Shown: positions 45,438 to 56,913, counted from the first letter of the stretch. The stretch is DNA of 64,000 bases from Cryptomeria japonica (GCF_030272615.1 NC_081409.1:476119573-476183572); one strand, 5' to 3'. The notes: generated by a model not told the origin, from the letters alone. Numbers and translations: made by a program.

Positions 45438-45893
45438 TCACCCAAAAGTCTCTTTCTTTTGTCCCATGCCTCTCGAGTCGCTTGCCCGACCTCTTAGGTC
45501 CCCTTCCATCCTCTTGGGTCCCCCTTCGGGCTCTTGGATGTCCGTCCGGCCTCTCGGGTCCCCTGCGCGCTTCGCATGGTAGGGTTTCAATTTGGGCCCG
45601 TTGGTGGCAAGTCTATTTTCAATGGCCATCGGGAGACCTGGAACTACAAATTCTATAGGGACCACGGTCTCCTTCCCGTACATAAGAAGAAGAATAATAA
45701 TAAAGATTTTGAAGACTGCGGTCTTCCACACAGGGTTCCAATCGTTGCCAACACTCTTCAGATTATCTACGTCGCTAGAGTTTGGGGCGTCTCCCTTCAA
45801 ATATTCTTTGTATTCTAGCAGGTACACCTCTATTGGTTGCTCTGGTTCCTCTACTTTGAGCCTATAGCTTTGGAACATTTCACAATCCTCCAT
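45438..45893 (-). pseudogene. Gypsy-3 left arm: protease tail and integrase C-terminal remnant
   Basis: After the protease the frame jumps to L-L-L-M-Y-G-K-E-T-V-V-P-I-E-F-V-V-P-G-L, the conserved Gypsy integrase segment around Y-G-x-E-A-V-x-P-x-E, followed by a charged P/R-rich tail. RT, RNase H and the integrase core have been deleted. The same join is present in the right arm, so the deletion predates the inversion. Confidence 0.75.
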
Positions 45894-45896
45894 TTG

Positions 45897-46514
45897 TCAG
45901 TGGAAGAGCCCATTAAGTGAGCATACCTCATCTGCAGAACATCCCTCCAATTCGAGCACCCCTTCACTGTTTGGCTCCATCGTGTTCTTGCCCTTGCTTT
46001 CATCGAGACCCCCTTCCCCTTTATTAGAGTCCTCAGAGTCCGAGTCGGAAGAGGTGAGCTCTTCGTTGACATCTTGGGTGTGTAGGTCAATGGTATATTT
46101 CCGCCCTCCCTTCTCCATGGAAAGTGTATTTTTCTTCCAGTTGTGGTTTACCCTCACGTTGATCAACCACGCTCTCCCCAAGATGGCATCATAGCCTTTC
46201 TTCTTCAAGGGAATAACCACAAAATTTAACAAGAATGGTTACGTACCAATTGTCACTTGCTGGGCCATCAACAGGCCGAGTGGCTTAATGTCGTGTTGGT
46301 CCACTCCCACCAGGTTGAATGTGGGTGGCCAGAGGGTGGGCTTCCCCAGCCGCTTCCATGTTTCTTCTTGTAGTACATTCACCCCAGATCCCCCGTCCAC
46401 AATGGTGTCCTTTAGAATGGTCCCACAGATACCCATTTCTACCATAGCTGGGTGTCTACCACTGCTCAAGGCTAGTAACATCGGGTCAGTCGAAGGGCTA
46501 ACGAAAACCTCCAC
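45897..46514 (-). pseudogene. Gypsy-3 left arm: aspartic protease
   Basis: The protease active site is T-I-V-D-G-G-S-G-V-N-V-L, the D-G-G variant common in plant Gypsy elements, followed by Y-D-A-I-L-G-R-A-W-L. The frame is broken near 46235. An acidic E/S/D-rich tail follows. Confidence 0.85.
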
Positions 46515-46665
46515 CTGTGGTGCACTCTTCGAAGTGGTGGCGAGAACCCCTACCTGTGGTGCACTCGATGATGTGGTGGCGGGAACCCGTACCTGTGGTG
46601 CACTTGACGATGTGGTGGCAAGAACCCGTACCTATGGTGAACTCGACGCTGCGGTGCTTTGCACA
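46513..46665 (-). repeat. 39-bp coding minisatellite (13-residue repeat) before protease
   Basis: acctgtggtgcactc starts at 46513, 46552, 46591 and, slightly changed, 46630: period 39 bp, four copies. In the minus-strand gag-pro frame it encodes A-P-Q-V-R-V-P-A-T-T-S-S-S with variants. The right arm has only about two copies (49197-49260). Confidence 0.85.
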
Positions 46666-46869
46666 TTGGTGAGGATGGCAGTCCTCAATTGTGGCATAGA
46701 GTCTAGAAGGTCTTTTACCTTTATCAGCACCTCCATCTACAAGATTTGTCCAATGATGTTATTTTCCGCTTCCGTACGGGATGATGTACTCGCCACCTCG
46801 TTGTCCCATCATTCGGTCATCATCTCATGTTCAATATTGGCCTTTGCCTCCCATAATCTCTCCTTCTCT

Positions 46870-48669
46870 GTACGGGGGTTGGGATAAGTGGCTTTTTTCA
46901 TCTGGGTGTGAGTGATCGCCAGTACTTCTTTCTCACCAGTCTTCTCAGCCTTCTCAATGTTGAGGAGATTAACCCTTTCCTACGGGCAATTTGCGTCCTC
47001 ATGGTCACCTGGCCCACACCAATGACAGAGGTGTGGCTTCCTTCGTGCAATCACGGGCGAAGTGCCCCCACTAATTACAGGCCCTACATTGGATAATTGG
47101 CCGGCCCTTGGCATCATATTGGATACGGCTTTCGTTATTGTTATTGTTGCTATTCCTCCTGCCGCCGCGTCTATTGTCCCGGTATCCTCCAGATGATGTC
47201 ATTGTGTTAGTATGTTGGCCGGTACCCGCTGGTGCGGATGTTGTGGCCTACTCTGTGAACAACACCTAGTTCATTTGCGTACTTCGGGTTTTCATGTTGT
47301 ATGGGCACTCCTTGGTGGAGTGTCCCATCACTTGGCAAATCTCGCAGAATGCCTTCTTTTGGCAAGTACCCTTTGTGTGCCCTTCCTCTTTGCACTCAGT
47401 GCACCATATGTCCCCTTCATTCCGACTAGTGCTTCTCATTATTTTGAATTCTTTTCTCATTCGCTCCATGTCTTTCTGGAGCGCTTACACCCATTTGCCA
47501 GCCTCGTCATCGCTGCTGCTTTCCTGTGAAGAGTCATCATCCTCGGATGAGGATTTATTACTTTTCTTCTTCTTTGATGTTTCGTGTTCGCTCTCCAGGT
47601 CCATCACCCTATTATAAGCATCGTCATATGACGTCGGGGGTACAATTTTCATCTTCCTCCATAGGGAGGATTTCAACCCTTCAATGAACCATCGTTTCTT
47701 CAATCCATCTGCGTGTTGGCTTTCCATTTTACCCAGGAGTTCTTTCAGCCTCCGACTATATGCTCGTACTGTCTCCCTGGTACCTTGTTTGGTACTGTAT
47801 ATCTCCGTTACAATTTCATTGTCATCACGAAGCAACCAAAACTCCCCCGTGAATTCCTTTTGTAGATTGGCCCACGTGGCCACTTTTTGCTTGTCCACAT
47901 CGGAGTACCAATCTATGGCATCTCCTCGTAATGTGGCTAGGAACTGCTATACCCAGTCATCCTGGTCTGTTACTCCGTTGACAGTTCAAATGGTTTCACA
48001 TGTACGACAGTGCCGTAAGGGGTCTTCCTTGCCCTCCCCTGTGAACTTTGGCAATTTTTGTTTACTCACCATCCCACCGCTGGGTCTCGCTCCTCTAATT
48101 CCTTGTGTTCTTGTACTTGGTGATCCTCCACCTCTTGCAACTGAACCTCCACTCGTGGGTCCTCCGAAAAAAGTTGCTGACACCAAACCAAACAAATTGC
48201 CTCCCGTACGGTACCCTTGTGCTCCCTCGGCACCTTCAGTCATACCGTCACCTTTCATTGTCTCCCTCTGGTTGTCCTCTGAAATGGACAAATTCTTTAG
48301 CAAGTCTCTGGTAGCATCGATTAGGTTTAGACTTCACCTTGTTTGTTCAACCAACTCTTCGTGGCTTCTTACCCTATGGTGGTATTCTGGCAAACTGTAG
48401 AGTTCTCCTTCGGCACCCTCCGTGACTCCTTCTGGCAGCCCTACAATAGTGTAGATAGTGTAGTTCTCTCCGTCTATCTCTGCCTCCGCAACCTCCGTGA
48501 CACCTCCTGGGTTCCCTTCGGGCAACCCCTCGGTCGGTCATCCCTTGGCATGCTGCCTTAGCCTACACCTTCGTTCTATCTGTTGTTTGAGATTCAACGT
48601 GGTTTGTGCCACTTCCCATTCGTCACTCTGTATCTTTTTATTTTTGTCCTTATTTAGTCTATTGGGCAT
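46870..48669 (-). pseudogene. Gypsy-3 gag with three zinc knuckles
   Basis: Start ATG at 48669 in the minus strand. The N-terminal region is charged with repeated L-P-E-G words. A retrotransposon-gag core spans about 48060-47600 (W-A-N-L-Q-K-E-F, V-R-A-Y-S-R-R-L-K-E-L-L), then a K/S/D-rich stretch. Knuckles are C-T-E-C-K-E-E-G-H, C-E-I-C-Q-V-M-G-H and C-R-A-C-N-x-W-G-H, the third with a TAG inside. Three or four other stops occur. It would package element RNA if intact. Confidence 0.85.
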
Positions 48670-48791
48670 AAGTCACTTCCATACACAGCAAACACACGCC
48701 ATGTACACAAAAAAACTTTTATTATTTTTATTTTTTATTTTGCCTTTCGGCTACAATTTATATTAGCAGTGTGTCAGGATTATTACAAGGT

Positions 48792-49160
48792 TCAATTTCC
48801 TCTTGGCCTGGCGCCATCTCATTCTGTTTCCCGTCTGCTGTTCTCTTCGTAGCGTTGCAGGATTTAATGTCGTCGCTCTTCCTAGGCAATCTCCTCCAAG
48901 TGGGCCTGTTGTGCCAGCGATGCCTCTGCAAGCAACCGGGGGAGGTGGTTCATCAACCAGTTTATTGCCAGGCTAACCTCCAGCGCTATCCACATGGCAC
49001 TTGGTGGGATTTCTACCTCCGTCGCTTCTCATCGAACGTATGTTTGAATGGCTACCTAGAGCAAAATTGAAAATTCTTGTGTTGTCGTGTCTTCTCCTAT
49101 ATAAAGTTCTATCTGTGCGTCGTCAGCCTCCGGGTTTACTTCACCAATGGATAGGCCCAT
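48792..49160 (-). pseudogene. Gypsy-3 pre-gag reading frame, unknown
   Basis: One frame of 123 codons runs from ATG at 49160 to TGA at 48792, interrupted by TAG (49056), TGA (49029), TAG (48882), TAA (48864) and a TGA near 48828. All five are codons that CAG, CAA, CGA or TGG can become by single C-to-T or G-to-A changes. Between stops the sequence is protein-like: an acidic part, then a helical segment with A-L-E-V-S-L-A-I-N-W-L. Its position upstream of gag, ending 120 bp before the gag ATG, suggests a separate small protein. No homologue is recognised. Confidence 0.4.
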
Positions 49161-49872
49161 TGTGTCTGTGCGCCATCCGTGTCTTCCATTCCCGAGTTCG
49201 TCGAGTGCACCACAGGTAGGGGTTCCCGCCACCACTTCAAAGAGTGCACCACAGGTGGAGGTTTCCATTAGCCCTTTGACTGACCCGATGTTACTAGCCT
49301 TGAGCAGTGGTAGACACCCAGCTATGGTAGAAATGGGTATCCGTTGGACCATTCTGAAGGACACCATTGTGGACGGGGGATCTGGGGTGAATGTACTACC
49401 AGAAGAAACATGGAAGCGGCTGGGGAAGCCCACCCTGTGGCCACCCACATTCAACCTGGTGGGAGTGGACCAACACGGCATTAAGCCACTTGGCCTGTTG
49501 ATGGCCCAGCAAGTGACAATTGGTACACAACCATTCTTGTTAGATTTCATGGTTATTCCCTCGAAGAAGAAAGGCTATGATGCCATCCTGGGGAGAGCGT
49601 GGTTGATCAACGTGAGGGTAAACCACAATCGGAAGAAAAATACACTTTCCATGGAGAAGGGAGGGTGGAAATATACCATTGACCTACACACCCAAGATGT
49701 TGGTGAAGAGCTCGCCTCTTCCGACTTGGACTCAGAGCACTCTAATAAAGGGGAAGGGGGTCCCGATGAAAGCAAGGGCAAGAACGCGATGGAGCCGAAC
49801 AGTGAAGGGGTGCTCAAATTGGAGGGATGTTCTAAAGATGAGGTATGCTCACTTAATGGGCTCTTCCACTAG
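49147..49872 (+). CDS. Gypsy-3 right arm: aspartic protease, open over 241 codons
   Basis: The right-arm counterpart of 45897-46514 is uninterrupted. Active site T-I-V-D-G-G-S-G-V-N-V-L-P is near residue 80; K-K-K-G-Y-D-A-I-L-G-R-A-W-L-I-N follows, then an acidic tail. The ATG at 49147 is simply the first available: true Gag-Pol protease would be part of a longer polyprotein whose upstream part is missing here. The longest intact coding piece of the complex. Confidence 0.8.
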   Translation: MDRPIVSVRHPCLPFPSSSSAPQVGVPATTSKSAPQVEVSISPLTDPMLLALSSGRHPAMVEMGIRWTILKDTIVDGGSGVNVLPEETWKRLGKPTLWPPTFNLVGVDQHGIKPLGLLMAQQVTIGTQPFLLDFMVIPSKKKGYDAILGRAWLINVRVNHNRKKNTLSMEKGGWKYTIDLHTQDVGEELASSDLDSEHSNKGEGGPDESKGKNAMEPNSEGVLKLEGCSKDEVCSLNGLFH

Positions 49873-51890
49873 CAAATGGAGGATTATGAAATGTTCCAAA
49901 GCTATAGGCTCGAAGTAGAGGAACCAGAGCAACCAATAGAGGTGTACCTGCCGGAATACAAAGAATATTGGAAGGGAGACGCCCCAAACCCTGGCGACAT
50001 AGATAATCCGAAGAGTGTTAGCAACGATTGGAACCCTGTGTGGAAGACCGCAGTCTTCAAAATATTTATTATTATTCTTCTTCTTATGTATGGGAAGGAG
50101 GTCGTGGTCCCTGTAGAATTTGTGGTTCCAGGTCTTTCAATGGCCATTGAAAATAGATTGGCCACCAACGGGTACAAATTGAAACCCTACCACGCGAAGC
50201 GCGTAGGGGACCCGAGAGGCCGGACGGACATCTGAGAGCCCGAAGGGGGACCCAAGAGGATGGAAGGGGACCTAAGAGGCCGGGAAAGCGACTCGAGAGG
50301 CACGGGACAAAAGCAGGAGACTTTTGGGCAAGGAAAACCAAGAAGGATGAAGAGTGATCCCAGAGACAGGGGACTCGAGCCGAAGACTCTCTAGACAACT
50401 TTAAAAAAAAATTGTGAAAAAAAACACCACCATACGGGGTCGTACGGTAGATGACTGTACGGTTGGAAGAAAGAAAGAAAGAAACGTACGGTCATATGAC
50501 AGGCGACCGTACGATCAAAAATTTATTTAAAAAAAAAATTTGAAAAAATTGCACAGTCGTACGATAGCGACCGTACGGTCAAAAAAAAAAAGGTAAGAAA
50601 AAGGGAAAATGGGCACCGTACGGTGGGACCAAGGTGACACCACCATGCGGTGGAACCACCGACGGTGACACCACCGTGTAGTAGCACCACCATGCGGTGG
50701 AATCACTGATGGTGACACCACCGTGCGGTGGAACCACCGATGGTGACACCATCATGCGGTGGTCACACCGTGTGGTGGGAGCCATCGAAGGTTGTTGCCA
50801 AGACATGAACCCACCACCGCACACCGCACTGCACACCACACAGCCCGACCACCACACAACACCGAACAACGCCGCACAGCAAGGGATAAAGGAGGAGGAA
50901 GACGCACCACACGGCCCGACCACGCACCGCACGACCTGACCACACACCGCACAGCCCGATCAACATGCACAGCAAGGGTTACACACACCAACACGCAGCA
51001 GCTGCAAAAGGAAAAATAAAAAAAGAGACCAAGCCTGCACAATCCACATAGCCACGTAAGGGCAAAATGACCGCCACAGGTAGACCAAGCAGCCGCACGA
51101 TTGGAGGTGCCAGTGCTGTTGTTGACCAGAGGTGTGTGCGTACGATAAGAAGGGTGTCGATCGCATGGGAAGGTGGCCGCACGATTGGAGGTGCCAGTGC
51201 TGTTGTTGACCGTACAGGGAGGTTGTATGGCCGGGGTGCCATCGGGGACATTACAGTGCCTAAAAAAAAAAATGACGACAACGGATTGAAAAATGATTCG
51301 ATGACACTGGAGCCTAGACACTGAAAATATTAGAGTGTAGAAGAAGGGTTTTGACATCATAAAATATCACAGAAATGATGCACGCCATGGACTTTCGTGG
51401 GGTCCTGAAGGTTGTAAATTGGTGTTGGCGGTGGGGGCGCTGCCCCAGACCCCGTGAGGGGCGCTGCCCCTCGACCCCGCTGGGGGTGTTGCCCCCAGAC
51501 CCCCAGTTTATTTTGAGCTACAGAAGACCACGGGAAGTGTTGTGGTTGTCTGTATTGTGAGAAAGAAGCCCACAGCTAAGCATTGGCAGGGAAGCCATAA
51601 GCCATAGAGGGAGACGGATTTGGAGGTTGGGAACAAACACAGTTTGAGGGAAGGCATTGTAGGTCCGCGTAGTTGTATGACACCAAGGAGTTATTCAGTT
51701 CAGTTTTTAGCCTTTGGGGAGTGTGATGGAGGATTTGAGGTGTCTCCTAGCATTTGTGCCAGCAGATTGTGGCCACCTCCGGGCATGACGGGTACGCTTT
51801 GAAGAACTCGGAGTATGTCTCAGCTGGACGTGAGGTTGCCTTGGTGGATGCACAGAGAGCTCGGGAGGAGCTGACCACAAGGTTGGAGGC
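49199..51890 (+). repeat. Gypsy-3 foldback, right arm
   Basis: Inverted copy of the left arm, with the same deletion joining protease to the integrase end. It contains dense CGTACG words (50430-50625), the 31-bp array (50620-50775) and the tandem pair of ggaggtgccagtgctgttgt at about 51104 and 51189. Open frames over the GC-rich 3' part show no domain and are regarded as chance. Confidence 0.85.
49876..50235 (+). pseudogene. Gypsy-3 right arm: integrase C-terminal remnant
   Basis: Contains L-L-L-M-Y-G-K-E-V-V-V-P-V-E-F-V-V-P-G-L and the following charged region, as in the left arm. Only the C-terminal fragment of integrase is present, so it has no catalytic function. Confidence 0.75.
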
Positions 51891-52540
51891 AATAGTCGCG
51901 TGAGACTTAGTTCAACGTACCTAGGAGTTGGATGCCGGGAGAGCAGCACGGGTGGTCATCGAGGACAAATTGGCTAGGGAGATAGTATCATTTGAGTAGC
52001 AGTTGGTGGAAGCTGAGACTGGAAAATGTGTTTTGCAGACAAGTTTGGGTTAGGCACTTGAGCATCGGATGGTAGCAGAAAAGGGTTTTCAGGCGAGGAC
52101 GCAGCAAGTGTATAAGATCCAGGCCCGACTGGCGTCAATAGTTCTTACCGTTCATCTCTATTTTGTATTAAGTCGTCAGAGTCGACTTCTTTTCTTGGGG
52201 GGGATGATATTGCCAGGAATAATCATTATGTTATGTTGTTATATTATGTTTATGTTGTCGTCGGTAATAATGAGTTACGGCGGTTAGTTAGTTAGCCAAC
52301 AGGTAGGTAGTTGGAGTCACGACGGTTGTGTCGTGCCCCTTCGGGTATTATATATTGTGTACCTTTTCTTCGAAGTAGGATCATGTTAGTCATGTCAGAT
52401 GTAATTTTATAAGCACTTATTGTACATGGACTGTGGAATTAATATAGAAACTGGTTATTTAATGTATTTCCATTATGTTCCTGTGCATTTACTTTCTGCA
52501 TTTAACCGTTTACCCGAGAGGGCAAACAACTAATTATATT
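51891..52540 (+). repeat. Gypsy-3 polypurine tract and probable 3' LTR
   Basis: cttgggggggA (52194-52204) is a good polypurine tract, followed by TGATATTGCC at 52205, the probable LTR start. The LTR would be about 330 bp long, with a TATA-like tattatatattg near 52350. Its 3' limit (about 52535) and any target duplication are unclear, because the left arm lacks the matching part. Confidence 0.5.
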
Positions 52541-52559
52541 GTTCTAATTGTGCTTTTAC

Positions 52560-53681
52560 CTGCTGCTGGGAGCTATGATCCTTCTCCATCATGCTTCTTA
52601 GCATACTAGTAGCAAAATCCTAGAGTGTCTAGCTCTTCCCACTTGGTCTGCTTCCCTAGCCTAGCCTGTGATACTTGATATTTTGAAGGCCCTTCTCCTT
52701 CTGCCTGCATAGGGGATGCGATATCAATGATTACTTCATTGGAGCCAGTTATAGACAAATGATGATTTTTTTTGGCCTTCTTTGCTTTCCTTGGCTCCTC
52801 TGTAATAGCTTGTTGCAATGAAATTTTAGGCAACACCAAATTTTGCTTCTTATTAAAAGTGAAGTTTAACCATTGTGGTGTCCCTTCATCTGTATCTCCT
52901 CCTTGGGTGGTTATTTGTGTCATAATTCTTCCTGCTTCTTGTGATGGTTCCTTCTCCTATTGTTGTTCTTGTTCTACATTCTGTGTATCGGGAGGAGATT
53001 GGGTTTCTTTTGGGGTAGGAGGCACTGGTGTGGTAAGTTATTATTATGAAGACAACTGTTGGGTTAGGTTTTCCTGTAGAGCATTATCAACATCAAGCTA
53101 TTGTTGATATTCTTCCAATCTCCCACTCACTCGCTTGTTGAAGTCCTTAGCCGGCTCCTGTCTGTGTTACTCTTTTTCTCCACCTGCAATGTCTTTTAAC
53201 AACTTTTCCATATCTTGTGGAGTGAGAACATGTCTTTCATTGTGCTCTTCATCTTGTGCATGTCTCACTTCCCCCCCTTCACCTTGTTGTCGCTACTGCA
53301 GAGCCTAATCATCGGTGTTCATGGGGGTTACCTGTGTAAGTTCTGAAACTTTTTGTATGGTGGGTCCCCTTCATTTCTCTGCACTTGAAGAAGTCATTCT
53401 TTTCCTCTTTTTGGACTCTGCCTTCTTTGGTGTTGGCTCTGGCTCCTCTTGATCTAAGTCTTACTCCATATTCTGGATAATCATCATCTCCTTTATGGGA
53501 GCCATTATAGGCGTGGACACTTGTGAAATAATAGAAGGTGGGGTGATCATTGTTGTAACCATGGGTTGAGGCATTTTTGTCACTGCTGGTGCAACCAATG
53601 TAGTTGATGTGGTGGTGAGAGTCATTGTTGCAGAATTAGTGGTTGTGGTGGTGGGAGTAGTGGTGGTCGTTGTGGTAGTAG
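52560..53681 (-). pseudogene. Element E large ORF, low-complexity middle
   Basis: A minus-strand frame with several stops but clearly protein-like: a T-rich run (53680-53600), then P/T/V/I-rich, then K/R and E/Q-rich stretches, including K-A-K-K-A-K-K-N-H-H near 52770. It resembles in type the basic P/K/T-rich middle of the C3 second ORF. The upstream end is the left copy of the 115-bp duplication. Confidence 0.5.
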
Positions 53682-53796
53682 CACAAGAGGGTTGAGCCTC
53701 TGGAGTAGGGTACTCTATTGTTTTGGAAACCTGACAGCATAAATTTCTACTTGTGGTGTGGCCCCTAGGCTGATAGTAATCCCTAAAGTGGCCTAT
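53682..53796. repeat. 115-bp direct duplication flanking Copia-4, left copy
   Basis: Begins cacaagaggg and ends gtggcctat, directly against the Copia-4 LTR (TGTTAGG at 53797). It aligns without gaps to 60478-60592 with 11 differences, 10 of them transitions. Both copies lie in the same element E reading frame. Confidence 0.92.
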
Positions 53797-54855
53797 TGTT
53801 AGGTCCCGGAGGCAATTGAGAGGGGGCAGTGAATCAATTGTCAAATAAATTCAAACAAAAAACAACTTACCCAACTTAGTGCTTAATACCGATAAACCAG
53901 TTAAATATGCTGATAGACAGTGTTAATAGTTAATTGCTATACCAGTAAAGATTAATGCATGAAACATAAACACAAAGTCATCCATAACACATAACACCAA
54001 TATTTGTACGTGGAAACCTTGTAAGGGGAAAAACCACAGTGTGAAACCTTACCCACAATCAGATGATACTACTGTAGATAGTAAGTGTACATAAATGGGG
54101 TCTGCACATGCAGAAAGGCCAACAGCCTAGAGCTCACTGCTCAATCACAAAAAGGGAGTCACACTGACTACAGTTGGATGGTTAAATCCAATAAGAATGT
54201 ACTGCACAAAATAACATCTTCATATGCTAGATTCAGTATCGGTGTAATGCTGATATGCTTCCACAAAAACCTAGCTTCACCTTTAAATGATGTCTTTGTG
54301 TATAGCTCTGTTGAATCTCACATATACCTTCTCACATTTCTTTTTCGCATTCCACATACGATCTTACAAATAAGATCCTACATTTATACCATAACTTAAG
54401 ACCAATTTTAGTAGGTCGGCTCTACAAGATATTACAATAAAACTTTTTACAAACAATATAATATCTGATGCAATAACTGATTAAACATGTCGGCTTAAAG
54501 CATTTAAAACAATAATTAATCATCTCCATAGCATGCCATGCTGATCGGAAAAGATAAACCTATCGGTGTAACCCTAGGTAACCCTAGACATATTTGTCGG
54601 TAAAAGCAAATATGCAAATATGAATATACCAATGATTAATTCTTCAAAATAAATTATCCACATGATGTCTTTGACATTACCAAGTGTCTTCCATATCATT
54701 CCAAGTGTCGGTGATTATTATATCCTGCAGGTGAACCATATACCAGTAACTATGCAGTAGTTACTTGCTTGTCGGTGAATGTTGTTGGATCTCCAAAGTG
54801 CTAGTGTTTTAGTAGGTGTTGACATCAATGATAAAACCATACCAAAATACCAACA
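53797..54855 (-). repeat. Copia-4 3' LTR
   Basis: 1059 bp, the same length as the other copy. It contains the shared Copia LTR core near 54005-54055. By eye it differs from the 5' LTR mostly by transitions, similar in level to the divergence of the flanking 115-bp copies. It encodes nothing. Confidence 0.92.
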
Positions 54856-54868
54856 ATCTCCCCCTTTG
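54856..54868 (-). other. Copia-4 polypurine tract
   Basis: On the minus strand GCCAAAGGGGGAGAT directly precedes the 3' LTR. A second similar run (GTCAAAGGGGGAGAG, plus strand about 55036-55050) lies about 180 bp upstream, as in C3. Confidence 0.88.
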
Positions 54869-55289
54869 GCATTGATGGAAACACAAGATGGAAAAACCAT
54901 CAAAGTACGAAAACAGAAATGCCAAATACCAAAAGCCAACAATTTCTCCAGAACAACAATCTCTCCTCTTGGGAGCAACATGTGTTATCCAAAGTTTTCT
55001 TAAAAGGTAATGTTAATGTGTTTTCCCGTAGATATCTCTCCCCCTTTGACTTCAAATGCCAAATTTACAATAATAAAATCAAGTTCATATACAAAATACC
55101 AATCAATTCAATATACCAACTACTCCCCCTGAGAAGTAGCTTCCTCATCAAAGACTGGAGTAAAAGATTTCTCTATAAATTCTGTCGGTTGATGACAATC
55201 ATCAACTATCTAAGTCTCTACCCATGGTGGTATGACTCCAAGATGATCTCTGAGATATTCAAAAGTCTCCTTAGGCAAAGGTTTTGTGA

Positions 55290-56094
55290 AAATATCTGCA
55301 AGCTATTCTTTAGTATTCACATAAACCAGTTTTATCTCTTTTTCTTCAACATTTTCCCTCAGAAAATTTAGTTTGATAGAAACATGTTTTGTTTCAGAAT
55401 GTAATACCGGATTCTTAGATATATCAATTGCTGCAGTGTAATCACAATATATAGTAATAGGATCCTTGCATTTTACCTTTATATGTTTCAACATTTGCTT
55501 AAGCCATAGTACCTGTGTACAGTTAGTTGCTACTACAACATATTTTGATTCTACTGTTGATAAAGATGTACAACTCTATTTCTTACTCAACCAAGAAACT
55601 AATCTCTTTCCAAGAAAGAATGCTCTGCCGGTGGTTCTTTTTCTATCATCCACATCTCCTGCCCAATTTGCATCTATGTATGCACATAGATCAAAATTTT
55701 CATCTCTAGCATACCATAATCCAAGATTTGTAGTGCCTTATAAGTACCGGAAAATCCTTTTTACTGCTGATTCATGATTCTCTCTAGGATTACTTCAAAA
55801 TCTAGAAACAATACATACTACATTCATAATATCTGGTCTGGTTTGTGTCAAATACAGTAAACCTCCTATCATAGATTTATATCTAGTTGGATTAACAGGT
55901 GTAGATTCGTCCCTTTGAGATAATTTGTCATTTTTTGTCATAGGTGTGCTTACCGGTTTAGAGTTTTCCATACCAAATTTTTTTAGTAACTCTTTTAAGT
56001 ACTTGGATTGACTCAAGAATATACCTTTGTCAACCTGTGAAATCTACAATCCTAAAAAGAATTTTATTTCTCCAATCATAGACATTTCAAATTC
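55290..56094 (-). pseudogene. Copia-4 RNase H and RT C terminus
   Basis: Includes S-Q-S-K-Y-L-K-E-L-L-K-K-F-G-M, T-R-P-D-I-M-N-V-V and the RNase H segments around the D-W-A-G region (about 55670). It ends with I-Y-C-D-Y-T-A-A-I-D-I-S-K-N and T-K-H-V-S-I-K. Stops near 55795, 55500 and 56040 break the frame. Confidence 0.85.
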
Positions 56095-56913
56095 TTACTG
56101 CATTTTAATAGAAAATTCCTTACATAATCCATCTTCTCCTCCAAAGATTATATCATCAATGAACACTTCTATAATCAAGATATCATCATTAGTTATTTTG
56201 TAATATAAATTGTTGTCTGTGTTTCCTTTAGTAAAACCAATCTTTAAAAGATACTTATCCAATCTTGCATACCAAGCTCTTGGGCCTTGTTTCAGTCCAT
56301 ACAAATCTTTTCTTAACCTGCAAACCATGTCATTGTCATCTATCAAAGAAAATCCATCAGGTTGTTCAATGTATACTTCCTCTTGAAGATCTCCATTCAA
56401 AAATGCACATTTAATATCCATTTGATAAATTTTGTAGTTCTTGTGTGCTGTAAAAGCCAAGAATAATCTGACTGCCTCAATTCTAGCTACCGGTGCAAAG
56501 GTTTCATTGTAATCAACTCCTTCTTTCTGAGAATATCCCTTACACACTAGTCTTGCTTTATTTCTGACAACCTTACCATCTTCATTAAGTTTGTTTCTGA
56601 AAACCCATTTTGTTCCAATTACATTTTTATCTTTAGGTCGGGGAACTAATGTCCAAGTATTATTTTTCTCAATTTGTTCTAATTCTTCTTCCATAGCTTT
56701 AATCCAAAATTTATCTTCACATGCCTCATTAACAAATGATGGTTCAATTTGAAAAATAAGACATACCTCTTCATTTGCCAATCTTCCTCTTGTCATAACT
56801 CCTTTAAATTTGTTTCCAATTATCTGATATTCAAAATGATTCAATCTTACATACCGGGGTGTCTTAGTTTGCTGTTGTTCTTCAATTACTATGGAATCCT
56901 CAGATGGTACCAA
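56095..56913 (-). pseudogene. Copia-4 reverse transcriptase
   Basis: A 272-codon open frame with [44 protein letters not shown] and the catalytic F-I-D-D. All RT motifs look functional, but the frame is shifted relative to the integrase upstream (near 56930). Confidence 0.92.

Larger units (their letters stand above)
43870..46583 (-). repeat. Gypsy-3 foldback, left arm
   Basis: The inverse of 49199-51890. Checkpoints read in reverse complement: 46560 with 49215, 45370 with 50390, 44260 with 51470 and 43890 with 51850. Differences are scattered substitutions and small indels, and the arms are still close. GC-rich stretches at 44220-44350 carry repeated gggggcagcgcccc words. Confidence 0.85.
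43870..52540. mobile_element. Gypsy-3 foldback complex
   Basis: A Ty3/Gypsy-derived block, visibly more GC- and CpG-rich than its surroundings, inserted in the element E coding sequence. A left arm (43870-46583) and right arm (49199-51890) of about 2.7 kb are inverted copies. Each carries protease, an integrase C-terminal remnant and GC-rich 3' DNA. The 2.6-kb centre carries one gag on the minus strand. The right arm extends through a polypurine tract to a probable 3' LTR; the left arm stops about 310 bp short of the matching point. RT, RNase H and most of integrase are missing in both. Confidence 0.8.

Noticed and set aside
48780-48830. TGGCGCCAGGCC on the minus strand as a primer-binding site for Gypsy-3
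   Set aside because: Only the first seven bases fit an Asp-tRNA-type site, no LTR end lies next to it, and it falls within the pre-gag coding frame.
43870-52540. Inverted repeat as a DNA transposon with long terminal inverted repeats
   Set aside because: The arms contain retroviral protease and integrase remnants and a polypurine tract, no transposase is present, and the arm ends are not symmetrical.
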